From NCBI RefSeq assembly GCF_001422985.1, contig NZ_LMNL01000012.1:685096-749095 (forward strand): a stretch of 64,000 bases of DNA, in the 5' to 3' direction. Position numbers and translations under genes: made by a program. The stretch is from Methylobacterium sp. Leaf117. GTDB taxonomy: Bacteria > Pseudomonadota > Alphaproteobacteria > Rhizobiales > Beijerinckiaceae. Of this stretch, positions 51,887 to 61,013 are shown one piece after another. Position 1 is the first letter of the stretch; the number at the start of each line of letters is the position of its first letter. Under the pieces are notes generated by a model. It was not told the origin of the DNA and ran no database searches. It saw nothing but the letters and a program-made list of their open reading frames with translations.

Positions 51887-52791
51887 GTACGATCAAGAGC
51901 ACGCTCAAGAGCACGCCCCCGCACCCGCCCGTGTCGGCCGCGGCCGAGGCGCCCGTGCCCCATCTCGGGCGCCTCGACACAATCGGCTACCTGATCTGCC
52001 TCGGCGGCATCGTGCGCCGCGAGCTGCTGCGCTTCTTCAATCAGAAGGAGCGCTTCTTCTCCGCCCTCGTCCGTCCGCTGGTCTGGCTGTTCATCTTCGC
52101 CGCGGGCTTCCGCAACACGCTCGGCGTCTCCATCGAGCCGCCCTACCAGACCTATGTGCTGTACGAGGTCTACGTGGTGCCGGGCCTCGCCGTGATGATC
52201 CAGCTCTTCAACGGCATGCAATCCTCGCTCTCGATGGTCTACGACCGCGAGGTCGGCTCGATGAAGGTGCTGCTGACCAGCCCCTATCCGCGCTGGCTGC
52301 TGCTGCTGGCCAAGCTGATCGCCGGCGTCACCGTCTCGGTGGTGCAGGCCTACGCCTTCCTGGCCATCGCGTGGTTCTGGGAACTGGACATCCCGGCCCT
52401 CGGCTACGTGGCGGCGCTGCCGGCCTTCATCGCCTCGGGGCTGATGCTCGGCGCCATCGGCCTGCTGCTGTCCTCGATGGTCAAGCAACTCGAGAACTTC
52501 GCCAGCGTGATGAACTTCGTGATCTTCCCGATGTTCTTCGCCTCCTCGGCGCTCTACCCGCTCTGGCGCATCCGCGAATCCTCCGAGACCCTGTACTGGA
52601 TCTGCCAGCTCAATCCCTTCTCCCACGCGGTGCAGCTCGTGCGCTTCGCCCTCTACGGGCAGTTCGAGCCGGTCGCCTGCGCGGTGGTCGTGGGCACCAC
52701 CCTCGTGTTCTTCACCCTCGCCGCCGTCGCCTACGATCCCGGCCGTGGCATCATGGCCCGGCGCGGCGGCCCGGCCGGAGACAATTCCTGA
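51883..52791 (+). CDS. lutF: ABC-2 type permease of the lut cluster
   Basis: A 302-residue ABC-2 permease. After a Pro-rich N-terminus (about 1-30), RELLRFFNQKERFFSALVRPLVWLFIF begins the first membrane segment; about six segments follow, with VYDREVGSMKVLLTSPYPRW as the conserved cytoplasmic loop and an end like the PedC alcohol-system permeases (LNPFSHAVQLVRFALYGQ). Coupled at both ends to its neighbours. ABC-2 permeases are usually exporters, which fits oddly with a lanthanide importer and leaves the direction open. Confidence 0.87.
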   Translation: MSTIKSTLKSTPPHPPVSAAAEAPVPHLGRLDTIGYLICLGGIVRRELLRFFNQKERFFSALVRPLVWLFIFAAGFRNTLGVSIEPPYQTYVLYEVYVVPGLAVMIQLFNGMQSSLSMVYDREVGSMKVLLTSPYPRWLLLLAKLIAGVTVSVVQAYAFLAIAWFWELDIPALGYVAALPAFIASGLMLGAIGLLLSSMVKQLENFASVMNFVIFPMFFASSALYPLWRIRESSETLYWICQLNPFSHAVQLVRFALYGQFEPVACAVVVGTTLVFFTLAAVAYDPGRGIMARRGGPAGDNS

Positions 52792-53456
52792 TGAGCCTTC
52801 ACATCACTTCCCTGCGCATGACATCCCTGCGCATGACATCCCTCCGAGCCCTCGCGGGCCTCGCCGTCCTCACCCTCGGGGTCGGCTCCGCCGTCGCGCA
52901 GCCCAAGTCCGATCCCGATTGGCCCTGCGTCCAGCGCAAGGTCTCGACCCTCAGCCCCGGCTCGGTCTGGACCGGGCCGGACCTGGAGGCCGCCGGCCCC
53001 TGGGGCGACGATTTCGAGGCTGCGGCGCTCGCCCAGAAGATCGCCTCCCGCCGCACCGCCCTCAATGAGGTCGACCCGCTCCTCGACGACTTCGTCGCCA
53101 AGGCCGGCGCCGAGAAGGACAAGCGCCTGACCCGCGTCTTCGCCGGCGTGTTCGAGGTCATCAACGGCGAGCGCAACAAGGTGATCTCGGGCATCGGCCG
53201 CTACGCCCAGGGTCAGCGCCGCATGGCCGAGCGCATCCGCGACGAGGCCGACCAGATCAGCGCCACCAAGGACGGCCCGAGCGCCCAGGATGCCCGCGAC
53301 ATCCCCAAGGATGCGTCGGAGCTGGAGACCAAGTTCACCTGGGACCGACGCATCTTCCAGGAGCGCAGCCAGTCGCTGACCTATGTCTGCGAGGTTCCGA
53401 CCCTGCTGGAGCAGCGTCTGGGCGAGATCGCCCGCCGGATTCAGGCGCGCCTCTGA
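52791..53456 (+). CDS. lutG: exported protein of the lut cluster
   Basis: A 221-residue exported protein. The N-terminus contains the repeat TSLRMTSLR followed by a normal signal core (ALAGLAVLTLGVGSAVAQ). The mature protein has two cysteines (WPCVQRKV and TYVCEVPT), is largely helical and has no known domain that I recognise. The ATG at 52791 shares one base with the lutF stop; ATGs at 52818 and 52833 created by a 15-bp duplication are alternative starts. Confidence 0.78.
   Translation: MSLHITSLRMTSLRMTSLRALAGLAVLTLGVGSAVAQPKSDPDWPCVQRKVSTLSPGSVWTGPDLEAAGPWGDDFEAAALAQKIASRRTALNEVDPLLDDFVAKAGAEKDKRLTRVFAGVFEVINGERNKVISGIGRYAQGQRRMAERIRDEADQISATKDGPSAQDARDIPKDASELETKFTWDRRIFQERSQSLTYVCEVPTLLEQRLGEIARRIQARL
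52811..52840 (+). repeat. two perfect 15-bp repeats inside the lutG signal-peptide region
   Basis: CCTGCGCATGACATC occurs at 52811-52825 and 52826-52840, with a partial third copy before them. It keeps the reading frame and supplies alternative ATG starts. Confidence 0.9.
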
Positions 53457-53487
53457 GACGATCGCAGAGCGGGATCGGCGAAGCGCG

Positions 53488-53513
53488 GATCGGGTTGCCA
53501 CTTTATCCCGATC
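53488..53513 (+). terminator. weak hairpin after lutG
   Basis: GATCGGG/CCCGATC, 7-bp stem with a 12-nt loop, lies 32 bp after the lutG stop. No T tract follows, so terminator activity is doubtful. The rest of the 262-bp gap before lutH probably contains the lutH promoter. Confidence 0.4.
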
Positions 53514-53718
53514 GGCTTGCTGAAACGTCCCTAAGGCCTTGAAATCAGACCGAAAAATGTGTCCGCGATGACACGCCGAACGGGCAAGCAAGGTTTGGCA
53601 CGGTAAATCCACGCAAACGGCCCGCCGCGCGATTGTTCTTCGTCACCGATCCTCTCAAAAGTGTGACCGAAGCCCCGGACAAGGGGCAGGGACACGAAGA
53701 CGACCGAGGGGCTTGGGG

Positions 53719-56160
53719 ATGAAGAAGCGGACCTTGCGCGGCAGCTTGTTGCTGTCGGTGGCACTGATTCCGGGCGCGGTTTACGCTCAGGGCGCGGCGC
53801 CGGCGGGTGGACAGCAGGCGGTCACGCTGTCGGAACTCGACGTGGTCGCGACCACGCCGGTCAGCGCCACCGGCGGTGGCGGCGGCCAGTCGCTCTACAA
53901 GATCCCCAACACGGTCGAGACCGTGACGGCGGCCGACTTCGCCCAGGACCGGGCGACCCTCGACCCGACCTTCACCCTGGCCCGCAAGACGCCGGGCGTG
54001 AACCTGTCGGACGGACAGGGCAATGGCTTCCGCCAGACCCTGACCTATCGCGGCTTCGACGCCTCGCCGCTGCAGGGCGCGCCGCAGGGCCTCGCCGTCT
54101 ATCAGAACGGCGTCCGCATCAACGAAGCCTTCGGCGACGTGGTGAACTGGGACCTGATCCCCTCGGTGGCGATCAACCGGATCGACATCGTCACCGGCAA
54201 CCCGGTCTTCGGCCTCAACGCGCTCGGCGGCGCGGTCAACATCGAGATGAAGAACGGCTACACCTGGCAGGGCAAGGAGATCACCGTCAGCGGCGGCTCC
54301 GACGGGCGCATCAGCGGCTCCCTGCAATACGGCGAGGTCATCGGCCCCTGGAGCTTCTACTTCGCCGGCGAGGGCCTGCGCGACGGCGGCTGGCGCTTCC
54401 GGTCGCCCTCGGAAATCGGCCGCGTCTACGCCGATCTCGGACACAAGACCCTCGATTCCGAGTTCCACATCATCGCCTCGGGCGCCAAGACCTTCTTCGG
54501 TGCCGCCGCCGCCACGCCCGTCGACTTCACCCACGTCAACGAGCGGGCGATCTTCACCTCGCCGCAGACCATCTCCACCGAGCAGGGCCAGATCCAGGTC
54601 ACCGGCAAGGTCGCGGTCTCGCCGACCTGGGACCTCCAGGGCAACGCCTACGTGCGCCGCCTGAGCCAGTTCGTGATCGACGGCAACGACGGCAATTTCG
54701 AGCAGTGCAGCACCCGCTCCAGCAACCGCGGCTTCCTGTGCTTCGAGGATGACGGCTTCGAGCGCGGCGCCCTGAGCGACCGGGCCTTCCGCGATCAGTT
54801 CACCATCGTCGGCCGCCAGGGCCAGCGCATCCCGTTCACCACGGGCGTCCCCTACGGCACCCTCGACACCATCCGCACCGAGGCGGTGGGCTACGGCGGA
54901 ACCCTGCAGGCCACCAACCGCGACCAGGTCTTCGGCCACAACAACACCTTCGTGGTCGGCGGCAGCATCGATGCGGCCAACTATTCCTACAAGTCCTCGA
55001 GCACGCTCGGCGTGATCAACCCGGATCTCAGCGTCACCACCGATCCGCTGAACCCGAATTACGGCACCATCCCGGGCCTCGGCACCGAGGCGATCCGCAC
55101 GGCGGCGGCGCTGGGCATCGCGCCCAGCAACGTCACTGGCTCGAACCTCTACATGGGCCTCTACGCCCTCGACACCTTCGACGTCACCGACGCCCTGTCG
55201 CTCACCGCCGGCGCCCGCCTGAACTTCGCCCGCATCTCGACCCAGGACCAGACCGGCTTCTCGCCGGACGTGACGGGCACCCACTACTTCACCAAGGTGA
55301 ACCCGGTGGTGGGCGCGACCTATCGCTTCTTCCCCTGGCTCAACCTCTACGGCGGCTATTCCGAGTCGAACCGCGCCCCGACGCCGCTCGAACTCGCCTG
55401 CGCCAATCCCGACCGTCCCTGCCTGCTGCCGAACTCGCTGGTGGCCGATCCGCCGCTCAAGCAGGTCACCGGCCAGACCTACGAGGTGGGCTTCCGCGGC
55501 ACCGTGCCGAACTTCTACGAAAACGGCCTGTTCAACTACAAGATCGGCGCCTTCCGCACCGACCTGCGCAACGACATCCTGCAGGTCGCGGTGCCGGGCA
55601 ACGCCGCGCGCGGCTACTTCGTCAACGTGCCGGCCACCCAGCGCCAGGGCATCGAGGTCTCGGGCGAGTATGTCGGCGAGCGCCTCAGCCTCTATGGCAA
55701 CTACGCGCTCATCGACGCGACCTTCCAGTTCGACGGCGAGCTGTCCTCGCCGAACAACCCGCTGGCCGATGACGGCCTGATCAACGTGCGCCGCGGCAAC
55801 AACGTGCCGCTGATCCCGAACCACCAGTTCAAGGCCGGGTTCAACTACCTGATCACGCCGATCTGGACCTTCGGCATGAACCTCTCGGCCTTCTCCTCGT
55901 CCTACTTCCGGGGCGACGAGTCGAACATCAACCGCAAGCTGCCGCCCTACTTCACCGCCAACCTGAACACGAGCATTCAGGTCACCCAGAACGTGCAGGT
56001 CTTCGCGCTGGTCACCAACCTGTTCAACAACCGCTACGCCAACTTCGGCACCTTCGCCGAGACGGGCTCGGTCGCGGGCAACTTCGTGATCAACGATCCC
56101 CGCACCACCACCCTGGTGCAGCCCCTCTCGGCCTATGGCGGCGTCCGCGTCACTTGGTAA
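53719..56160 (+). CDS. lutH: TonB-dependent outer-membrane receptor
   Basis: An 813-residue TonB-dependent receptor: signal peptide ending AVYAQG, a plug domain (VETVTAADFAQDRATLD; TYRGFDASPLQGAPQGLAVYQNGVRINEAFGD; INRIDIVTGNPVFGLNALGGAVNIEMKNG) and a 22-strand barrel ending with GGVRVTW. In AM1, LutH is the receptor needed for lanthanide entry, probably as a chelate; this gene is in the same place after lutG. ATG at 53719 is chosen; TTG 53713 would add two residues. A perfect hairpin terminator follows at 56238. Confidence 0.88.
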   Translation: MKKRTLRGSLLLSVALIPGAVYAQGAAPAGGQQAVTLSELDVVATTPVSATGGGGGQSLYKIPNTVETVTAADFAQDRATLDPTFTLARKTPGVNLSDGQGNGFRQTLTYRGFDASPLQGAPQGLAVYQNGVRINEAFGDVVNWDLIPSVAINRIDIVTGNPVFGLNALGGAVNIEMKNGYTWQGKEITVSGGSDGRISGSLQYGEVIGPWSFYFAGEGLRDGGWRFRSPSEIGRVYADLGHKTLDSEFHIIASGAKTFFGAAAATPVDFTHVNERAIFTSPQTISTEQGQIQVTGKVAVSPTWDLQGNAYVRRLSQFVIDGNDGNFEQCSTRSSNRGFLCFEDDGFERGALSDRAFRDQFTIVGRQGQRIPFTTGVPYGTLDTIRTEAVGYGGTLQATNRDQVFGHNNTFVVGGSIDAANYSYKSSSTLGVINPDLSVTTDPLNPNYGTIPGLGTEAIRTAAALGIAPSNVTGSNLYMGLYALDTFDVTDALSLTAGARLNFARISTQDQTGFSPDVTGTHYFTKVNPVVGATYRFFPWLNLYGGYSESNRAPTPLELACANPDRPCLLPNSLVADPPLKQVTGQTYEVGFRGTVPNFYENGLFNYKIGAFRTDLRNDILQVAVPGNAARGYFVNVPATQRQGIEVSGEYVGERLSLYGNYALIDATFQFDGELSSPNNPLADDGLINVRRGNNVPLIPNHQFKAGFNYLITPIWTFGMNLSAFSSSYFRGDESNINRKLPPYFTANLNTSIQVTQNVQVFALVTNLFNNRYANFGTFAETGSVAGNFVINDPRTTTLVQPLSAYGGVRVTW

Positions 56161-56570
56161 ACCCGCCCGACGCGGCGCCGACCCCGGGTCGGCGCAGCCG
56201 CCATACCAAGGGCCGTACCAGCGGCCATGAACCAAGCAACGGCGCGGATCCCCGAGATCCGCGCCGTTCGTCGTTGGAGACCCGAGCGATGCGGCGCAAT
56301 GAGGCGCGATGATCCCCACGGCAGGGTGATCCTGCCGACGACGCCCGCCGCCGTTGCGGCCGACGGATCGGCCTTCGGTCCGGATCGCAACGGCCCGCTC
56401 GGGAAGGCGGAGCACCGCGCGGGGGTGGCGGCGCGCTTCAAAGCCGCAGGCCCGGAGGCCGCAGGGACCCTCGATACAAAGGAACTCTCGTCGCCCGCCG
56501 GCGCTTCCTTGGCGACCCTGACGAAGTCGGCCGCCCATCGGGGGCGGCCGCCCCTCTGGAGAGCCCATTC
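56161..56570. other. intergenic region after lutH
   Basis: A 410-bp gap between lutH and a small exported-protein gene. It contains the lutH terminator (56238) and a hairpin GGCCGCCC/GGGCGGCC at 56529-56549 just before the ribosome site of the next gene. No lanmodulin-like EF-hand gene (DPDKDGT-type loops) is present here or elsewhere in the window on either strand as far as I can read. Confidence 0.6.
56238..56268 (+). terminator. hairpin terminator of lutH
   Basis: A perfect 12-bp stem AACGGCGCGGAT/ATCCGCGCCGTT with a 7-nt loop, 77 bp after the stop. It is followed by TCGTCGTTGG rather than a pure T tract. Confidence 0.75.
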
Positions 56571-56930
56571 ATGCGAATCACCCTCGCCCTTCCGGCGGCC
56601 CTCATCCTCCTCGGCACCGCCGGTCCGGTCCTCGCCTCCTCCTGCTCCGAGCAGATCGCCACCATCGAGCGCCGCCTCGACAGTGCCGGCGCCGAGCAGG
56701 TGACGGGCAAGGAGCCGCCCGGCGGCCCGACCTCCTCGCACTCGGACAAGGCCCTCGACCACGCGCCCAAGGGCAAGCCGACCGACCCGTCCACCACCGC
56801 CAGCGCCGGCGGCGTCGCCGAGGCCCGCGACCTGATCAAGAAGGCCCGCGCCCAGGACAAGGCCGGCGACATGAAGGGCTGCGAGGACACCATGACCGAG
56901 GCCAAGAAGAAGGCCGGCGCCCTGCCGTAG
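56571..56930 (+). CDS. small exported helical protein, LutD-like architecture
   Basis: A 119-residue exported protein: signal peptide LPAALILLGTAGPVLASS, then SCSEQIATIERRLDSAG, a Gly/Pro/Ser/Thr-rich linker and a C-terminal helix pair EARDLIKKARAQDKAGDMKGCEDTMTEAKKKA read in blocks. It resembles LutD in its exported helix, Cys near the start, AG-x-C before the last helix, and small size. AM1 has lanmodulin directly after lutH as I recall, but this protein has no EF-hand loop. CTCTGGAG ribosome site before the ATG. Function unknown. Confidence 0.75.
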   Translation: MRITLALPAALILLGTAGPVLASSCSEQIATIERRLDSAGAEQVTGKEPPGGPTSSHSDKALDHAPKGKPTDPSTTASAGGVAEARDLIKKARAQDKAGDMKGCEDTMTEAKKKAGALP

Positions 56931-56992
56931 GGCACCCGACACCCGAGGCGTCCGGGCAGGCTGAACCGAGCCGGACGCCCGATCGACCAACG

Positions 56993-57033
56993 ACGACATC
57001 GGCTGCGCCTCTCGGGGGCGCAGCCGATGTCGT
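56993..57033. terminator. convergent terminator between the LutD-like gene and the hybrid kinase
   Basis: A perfect 17-bp stem (56993-57009 with 57017-57033) with a 7-nt loop, between convergent genes. A second imperfect inverted repeat GGCGTCCGG/CCGGACGCC lies just before it. Confidence 0.8.
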
Positions 57034-57048
57034 TTGGAACCCAGGACC

Positions 57049-59094
57049 TCAGCCGCCGGGCACGCTCCCGGACCGGGCTGTGGCCCGGTGCAGGATGCGG
57101 GCGATCTGCTCGGCCGAGTAGGGCTTGTGCAGCAACTCGAAATCCTGGGCGCCTTCCTCGGCGAGGACGTGGCTGTATCCGGAGGCCAGGACCACGGGCA
57201 GGTGCGGCAGATGGCGGCGCAGGTGGCGGGCCAGCGCGATGCCGCCCATGCCGGGCATCACCACGTCGGAGAACACGACGTCATAGCCCGCGCCCCGGTC
57301 GCCGAGCCGCTCCAGGGCCTCCTCGGCATTGGCCGCCCAGGTCGTCTCGTAGCCGAGGTCCTGCAGGATCTGCGTGGCGAAGCGCCCCACCTCGACATTG
57401 TCCTCGACCACGAGGACGCGCTGGCCGGACCCGACCGGGGAGGGCGCCTCGGCCGGGGCGGCGGAGCCTTCGGCCGGGGCCGGCGCCACCTCCGGCAGAT
57501 AGAGCGTGAAGGTGGCGCCGAGGCCGGGCCGGCTCGTCACGTCGACGTCGCCCCCCGACTGCTTGGCGAAGCCGAACACCTGGGAGAGGCCGAGGCCGGT
57601 GCCCTTGCCGACCTCCTTGGTGGTGAAGAACGGCTCGAAGATGCGCCCGAGCTGGCCCGGCGCGATGCCCGGGCCGGTATCGCTGAGCGCGATCGCGGCG
57701 AACGGCGCCCGCGCGCCCGCATGCCCGCGGATCGGCGGGATGCCGTTCGCGCAGGTGAGCCGCAGGGTGAGACGGCCCTCGCCTGCCATGGCGTCGCGGG
57801 CGTTGATCGCCATGTTCACCAGGGCGGTCTCGAACTGGCTCAGGTCGGCGCGCACGAAGCAGGGCGCCTCGGGCAGCTCCGTTGCCACCCGGATGCGCGC
57901 GCCCATCACCGGGTCGAGCATTTCGGCCAGGGCCCGCAGGCGCGTACCGACCTCGAACACCTCCGGCTTCAGCGTCTGGCGCCGGGCGAAGGCGAGGAGC
58001 TGTCCCGTCAGCTTGGCGGCCCGGTCCACCGTGTCGGAGACCGCATCGAGGTAGCGCCGCTTGCGCACCTCCGGCAGGTCCGGCCGGCGCAGGAAGTCCA
58101 CCGACGAGCGGATGATGGTCAGGAGGTTGTTGAAGTCGTGGGCGACGCCGCCGGTGAGCTGTCCCACCGCCTCGAGCTTCTGCGACTGGCGCAGCTGCTC
58201 CTGGGCCACCGCGAGGGCGGCGGAGGCTTCCTTCTCCCGGGTGATGTGGCGGCCATAGGCGTAGATCAGCGCGCCCTCCGCCGAGCTGTGCCAGGAGATC
58301 CAGCGCGGGCTGCCGTCGCGGTGGCGGTAGCGGTTCTCGAAGCTGGTGAGGTCATCCTGCATGGCGGCCTGGTCGACGGCCCTCTGGGTCAGGTCGGCAT
58401 CCTCGTGCCAGACGAAGTCGCGGAAGCTGCGGCCGACGATCTCCTCCGGGGCGAATCCCAGGATCTCGTCCCAGGCCGGGTTGACCGCGCGGAAAATCCC
58501 GTCGGTGCCGACCACCGCCAGGAGGTCGCGGGAGTTGCGCCAGACCCGGTCGCGCTCGGCGGTGCGCTCCTCGACCCGATGCTCCAGGGTCTCGTTCATC
58601 TCGCGCAGGCCGCGCTCCGACAGCACCCGTCGCGTGGTCTCGTTGGTGATGCAGAACATGCCCGCGATGGCGCCGGCATCGTCGTAGACCGGCGAGTAGG
58701 AGAACGACCACCAGGTCTCTTCCGGGACGCCGTAGGACGCGGTGGTCAGCGGCAGGTCCTCGAAGCGGCTCGCCTCGCCGGCCAGCGCCTTCTCGACGAT
58801 GGGCAGCACCTGGTCCCAGACATCCGCCCACAGCTCCGCCAGCGGCTGGCCCTGCCGCTGGGAGCGCTGGGGACCGAGGAGGGGCCGGTAGGTGTCGTTG
58901 TAGAAGAACAGCAGGTCCGGCCCCCAGGCCAGGCACATGCTCTCGGGCGAGTTCAGGACGAGGCCGAGGGCGACCCGGAGGGCGCAGGGCCAGGTCTCCA
59001 GCGGCCCGAGCGGGGAGGCCGACCAGTCCTCTCCGCGGATCGCCGCCCCGGACGCGCCGCCCCCGACCAGGAAGGCGCCGGCCTCAGCCGACAT
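57049..59094 (-). CDS. PAS-domain hybrid sensor histidine kinase
   Basis: A soluble hybrid kinase of 681 residues: two PAS-type domains (about 30-160 and 185-290, the second with WDEILGFAPEEIVGRSFRDFVW), a short coiled coil, a histidine kinase core with GQLTGGVAHDFNNLL (H319) and ATPase motifs (DTGPGIAPGQLGRIFEPFFTTKEVGKGTGLGLS in blocks), and a C-terminal receiver domain (VLVVEDNVEVGRF; FSDVVMPGMGG with its Asp). The start is ATG 59094 with GAGAGG upstream. It has no transmembrane segment, so it senses an internal signal. It converges on the LutD-like gene; a link with the lut cluster is not evident. Confidence 0.88.
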   Translation of the reverse strand: MSAEAGAFLVGGGASGAAIRGEDWSASPLGPLETWPCALRVALGLVLNSPESMCLAWGPDLLFFYNDTYRPLLGPQRSQRQGQPLAELWADVWDQVLPIVEKALAGEASRFEDLPLTTASYGVPEETWWSFSYSPVYDDAGAIAGMFCITNETTRRVLSERGLREMNETLEHRVEERTAERDRVWRNSRDLLAVVGTDGIFRAVNPAWDEILGFAPEEIVGRSFRDFVWHEDADLTQRAVDQAAMQDDLTSFENRYRHRDGSPRWISWHSSAEGALIYAYGRHITREKEASAALAVAQEQLRQSQKLEAVGQLTGGVAHDFNNLLTIIRSSVDFLRRPDLPEVRKRRYLDAVSDTVDRAAKLTGQLLAFARRQTLKPEVFEVGTRLRALAEMLDPVMGARIRVATELPEAPCFVRADLSQFETALVNMAINARDAMAGEGRLTLRLTCANGIPPIRGHAGARAPFAAIALSDTGPGIAPGQLGRIFEPFFTTKEVGKGTGLGLSQVFGFAKQSGGDVDVTSRPGLGATFTLYLPEVAPAPAEGSAAPAEAPSPVGSGQRVLVVEDNVEVGRFATQILQDLGYETTWAANAEEALERLGDRGAGYDVVFSDVVMPGMGGIALARHLRRHLPHLPVVLASGYSHVLAEEGAQDFELLHKPYSAEQIARILHRATARSGSVPGG

Positions 59095-59396
59095 CGGGAC
59101 GGCCTCTCTCAGCAACGCCCCCCCAAGCTCGGGGCCGTGACGGTCCAGGGGCTCGGGGAGCCGGCGCGCGCAGGCGGGCAGGGCGGGAAGATATCACGAA
59201 AACGGCTTGCACCCTCGAATGGATTCAAGCCCCGTTCCATGGCCAAGCCGCCGGCGCCGGTCAACAAATTCCACGCCCGCAGCGTTGACGCAGGGCGGCG
59301 GCAAGAAAGGTGAGCCCCGCAGCAGCCCGTCGCAGCGTCATCGGCGCGCCGCTCAAACCGCCGGACCGGTCTCGCGCTGCCGGGAAGCGGGCCGGA
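59095..59396. other. gap between the hybrid kinase and the exopolysaccharide gene
   Basis: About 300 bp, GC-rich, on which I see no convincing gene or strong hairpin. It should contain the kinase promoter. Confidence 0.4.
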
Positions 59397-60935
59397 TCAG
59401 TAGGCGTTCTTGGTCCGGAACAGCGAAAGCGGGGTCGCCAGCATGATCTTCACGTCGAACAGGATCGACCAGTTCTCGATGTAGTGCAGGTCGTGCTCGA
59501 CGCGCTTCTGGATCTTGTCGCTGGTGTCGGTCTCGCCGCGCCAGCCATTGACCTGGGCCCAGCCGGTGATGCCGGGCTTGACCTTGTGGCGGGCGAAGTA
59601 GCCGTCCACCACCTGGTCGTAGAGGGTGTTGGCGGCCTTGGCCTGGAGGGCGTGGGGCCGGGGACCGACCAGGGAGAGCTCGCCCTTGATGACGTTGAAG
59701 AGCTGCGGCAGCTCGTCGAGCGAGGTCTTGCGGATGAACCGGCCCACGGGGGTGACGCGCGGGTCGTCGCGGGTGACCAGCCGCGCCGCGCCGGCATCGC
59801 TCTGGCTGACATACATCGAGCGGAACTTGAACACCTCGATCAGCTCGTTGTTGAAGCCGTAGCGCTTCTGCCGGAACAGCACCGGGCCGGGCGAGGTCAG
59901 GCGCACCGCCAGGGCGACGGCGAGCATCACCGGCGCCAGGACCAGAAGCATCGCGCAGCCGACCACGCGGTCGAAGATGGTCTTGGCCACGATGTCCCAG
60001 TCGGCCATCGGCTTGTCGAAGATGTCGAGCACCGGCACGCCGCCGAGATAGGAATAGGCGCGCGGCCGCAGGCGCAGCTTCGAGGCCTGGGCCGAGAGGC
60101 GGATGTCGATCGGCAGCACCCAGAGCTTGGCCAGCATCTGCAGGATGCGGTCCTCGGCGGCGATCGGAATGGTGAAGATGATGAGGTCGAGGCGCGTGGT
60201 TCGGGCATAGGCGACGAGGTCGGTCACGGTGCCGAGCTTCGGGTAGCCCGCCACCACCGTGTCGGAGCGTGTGTCGCCCCGGTCGTCGAACACGCCGACG
60301 ATGCGGACGCCGGAATCCGGCTGCCCGTCGAGGGCGCGGATCAGTTCCTCGGCGACGGGGCCGCCGCCCACGATGGCGGTGCGCCGGTCGAAATGGCCGC
60401 GCTGCATCTGGGCGGTGATGAAGCGCGCCAGGGTGAAGCGCCCGACCGCGAGGGCGGCGAGCCCGGTGACGAAGAAGCTCGCCAGCCAGATCCGGGAATA
60501 ATGATCCGCGATCTTGGCGAAGACCATGATGGCGGCCACCACCAGGAAGGCCAGGGACCAGGCGCCGGCGAGCCGCAGGGCCGATCCGGGCAGGGACCGG
60601 AAGGCCGCCATGCCGTAGGCCCCGGTCACCTGGAGCAGGAGCACGGCGAGGCCGGCGATGCCGAGGGCGGTGGCGAGGTAGCGCGGCGACAGCGCCACGA
60701 TCCCGGCGAGCTGCAGGCGCTGGATCACGAGGCCGATGGCTGCGACGCCGACGAATTCCGCGATTCGGACACAGCCCGCGAGCACCACCGGCGAGTGCAG
60801 GGCCGGCGCCGGTGCCGGCATCGGGCCGGGCGCCCGCGCCTCGGCGGGCGGCAGGGCGACGGAGAGGCCGCCCTCGGGCTGGGGCGCGAACCGGCCGGCA
60901 GCGTCCAGCAGGTCACGGACATCGAAGGCGCTCAT
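59397..60935 (-). CDS. undecaprenyl-phosphate sugar-1-phosphate transferase (WcaJ/ExoY-like)
   Basis: Polyprenyl-phosphate hexose-1-phosphate transferase of 512 residues that starts exopolysaccharide repeat assembly at the inner membrane. The N-terminal half has four or five membrane segments and a CoA-binding-like domain (TAIVGGGPVAEELIRALDG). The C-terminal catalytic half has LTSPGPVLFRQKRYGFNNELIEVFKFRSMYV in blocks, RFIRKTSLDELPQLFNVIKGELSLVGPRPHA and GITGWAQVNGWRG, the ExoY/WcaJ signature. ATG at 60935 is supported by GGAAG. Confidence 0.92.
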   Translation of the reverse strand: MSAFDVRDLLDAAGRFAPQPEGGLSVALPPAEARAPGPMPAPAPALHSPVVLAGCVRIAEFVGVAAIGLVIQRLQLAGIVALSPRYLATALGIAGLAVLLLQVTGAYGMAAFRSLPGSALRLAGAWSLAFLVVAAIMVFAKIADHYSRIWLASFFVTGLAALAVGRFTLARFITAQMQRGHFDRRTAIVGGGPVAEELIRALDGQPDSGVRIVGVFDDRGDTRSDTVVAGYPKLGTVTDLVAYARTTRLDLIIFTIPIAAEDRILQMLAKLWVLPIDIRLSAQASKLRLRPRAYSYLGGVPVLDIFDKPMADWDIVAKTIFDRVVGCAMLLVLAPVMLAVALAVRLTSPGPVLFRQKRYGFNNELIEVFKFRSMYVSQSDAGAARLVTRDDPRVTPVGRFIRKTSLDELPQLFNVIKGELSLVGPRPHALQAKAANTLYDQVVDGYFARHKVKPGITGWAQVNGWRGETDTSDKIQKRVEHDLHYIENWSILFDVKIMLATPLSLFRTKNAY

Positions 60936-61013
60936 ACGGGCTTCCGGGCTTTGTTTCGGGCGCAAGGGACAGCGGGGGCGGCGATCGGGCGGGCAGGGGA
61001 CAAGGCCGTCGCG

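Noticed and set aside
53545-56568. A 1007-codon open frame on the minus strand
   Set aside because: It is the antisense of lutH; the plus-strand product is a clear TonB receptor and the minus frame has no recognisable domain. Long antisense frames are expected at this GC content.
56571-56930. Lanmodulin
   Set aside because: The position suggested it, but there is no DxDxDG-type EF-hand loop in the product.
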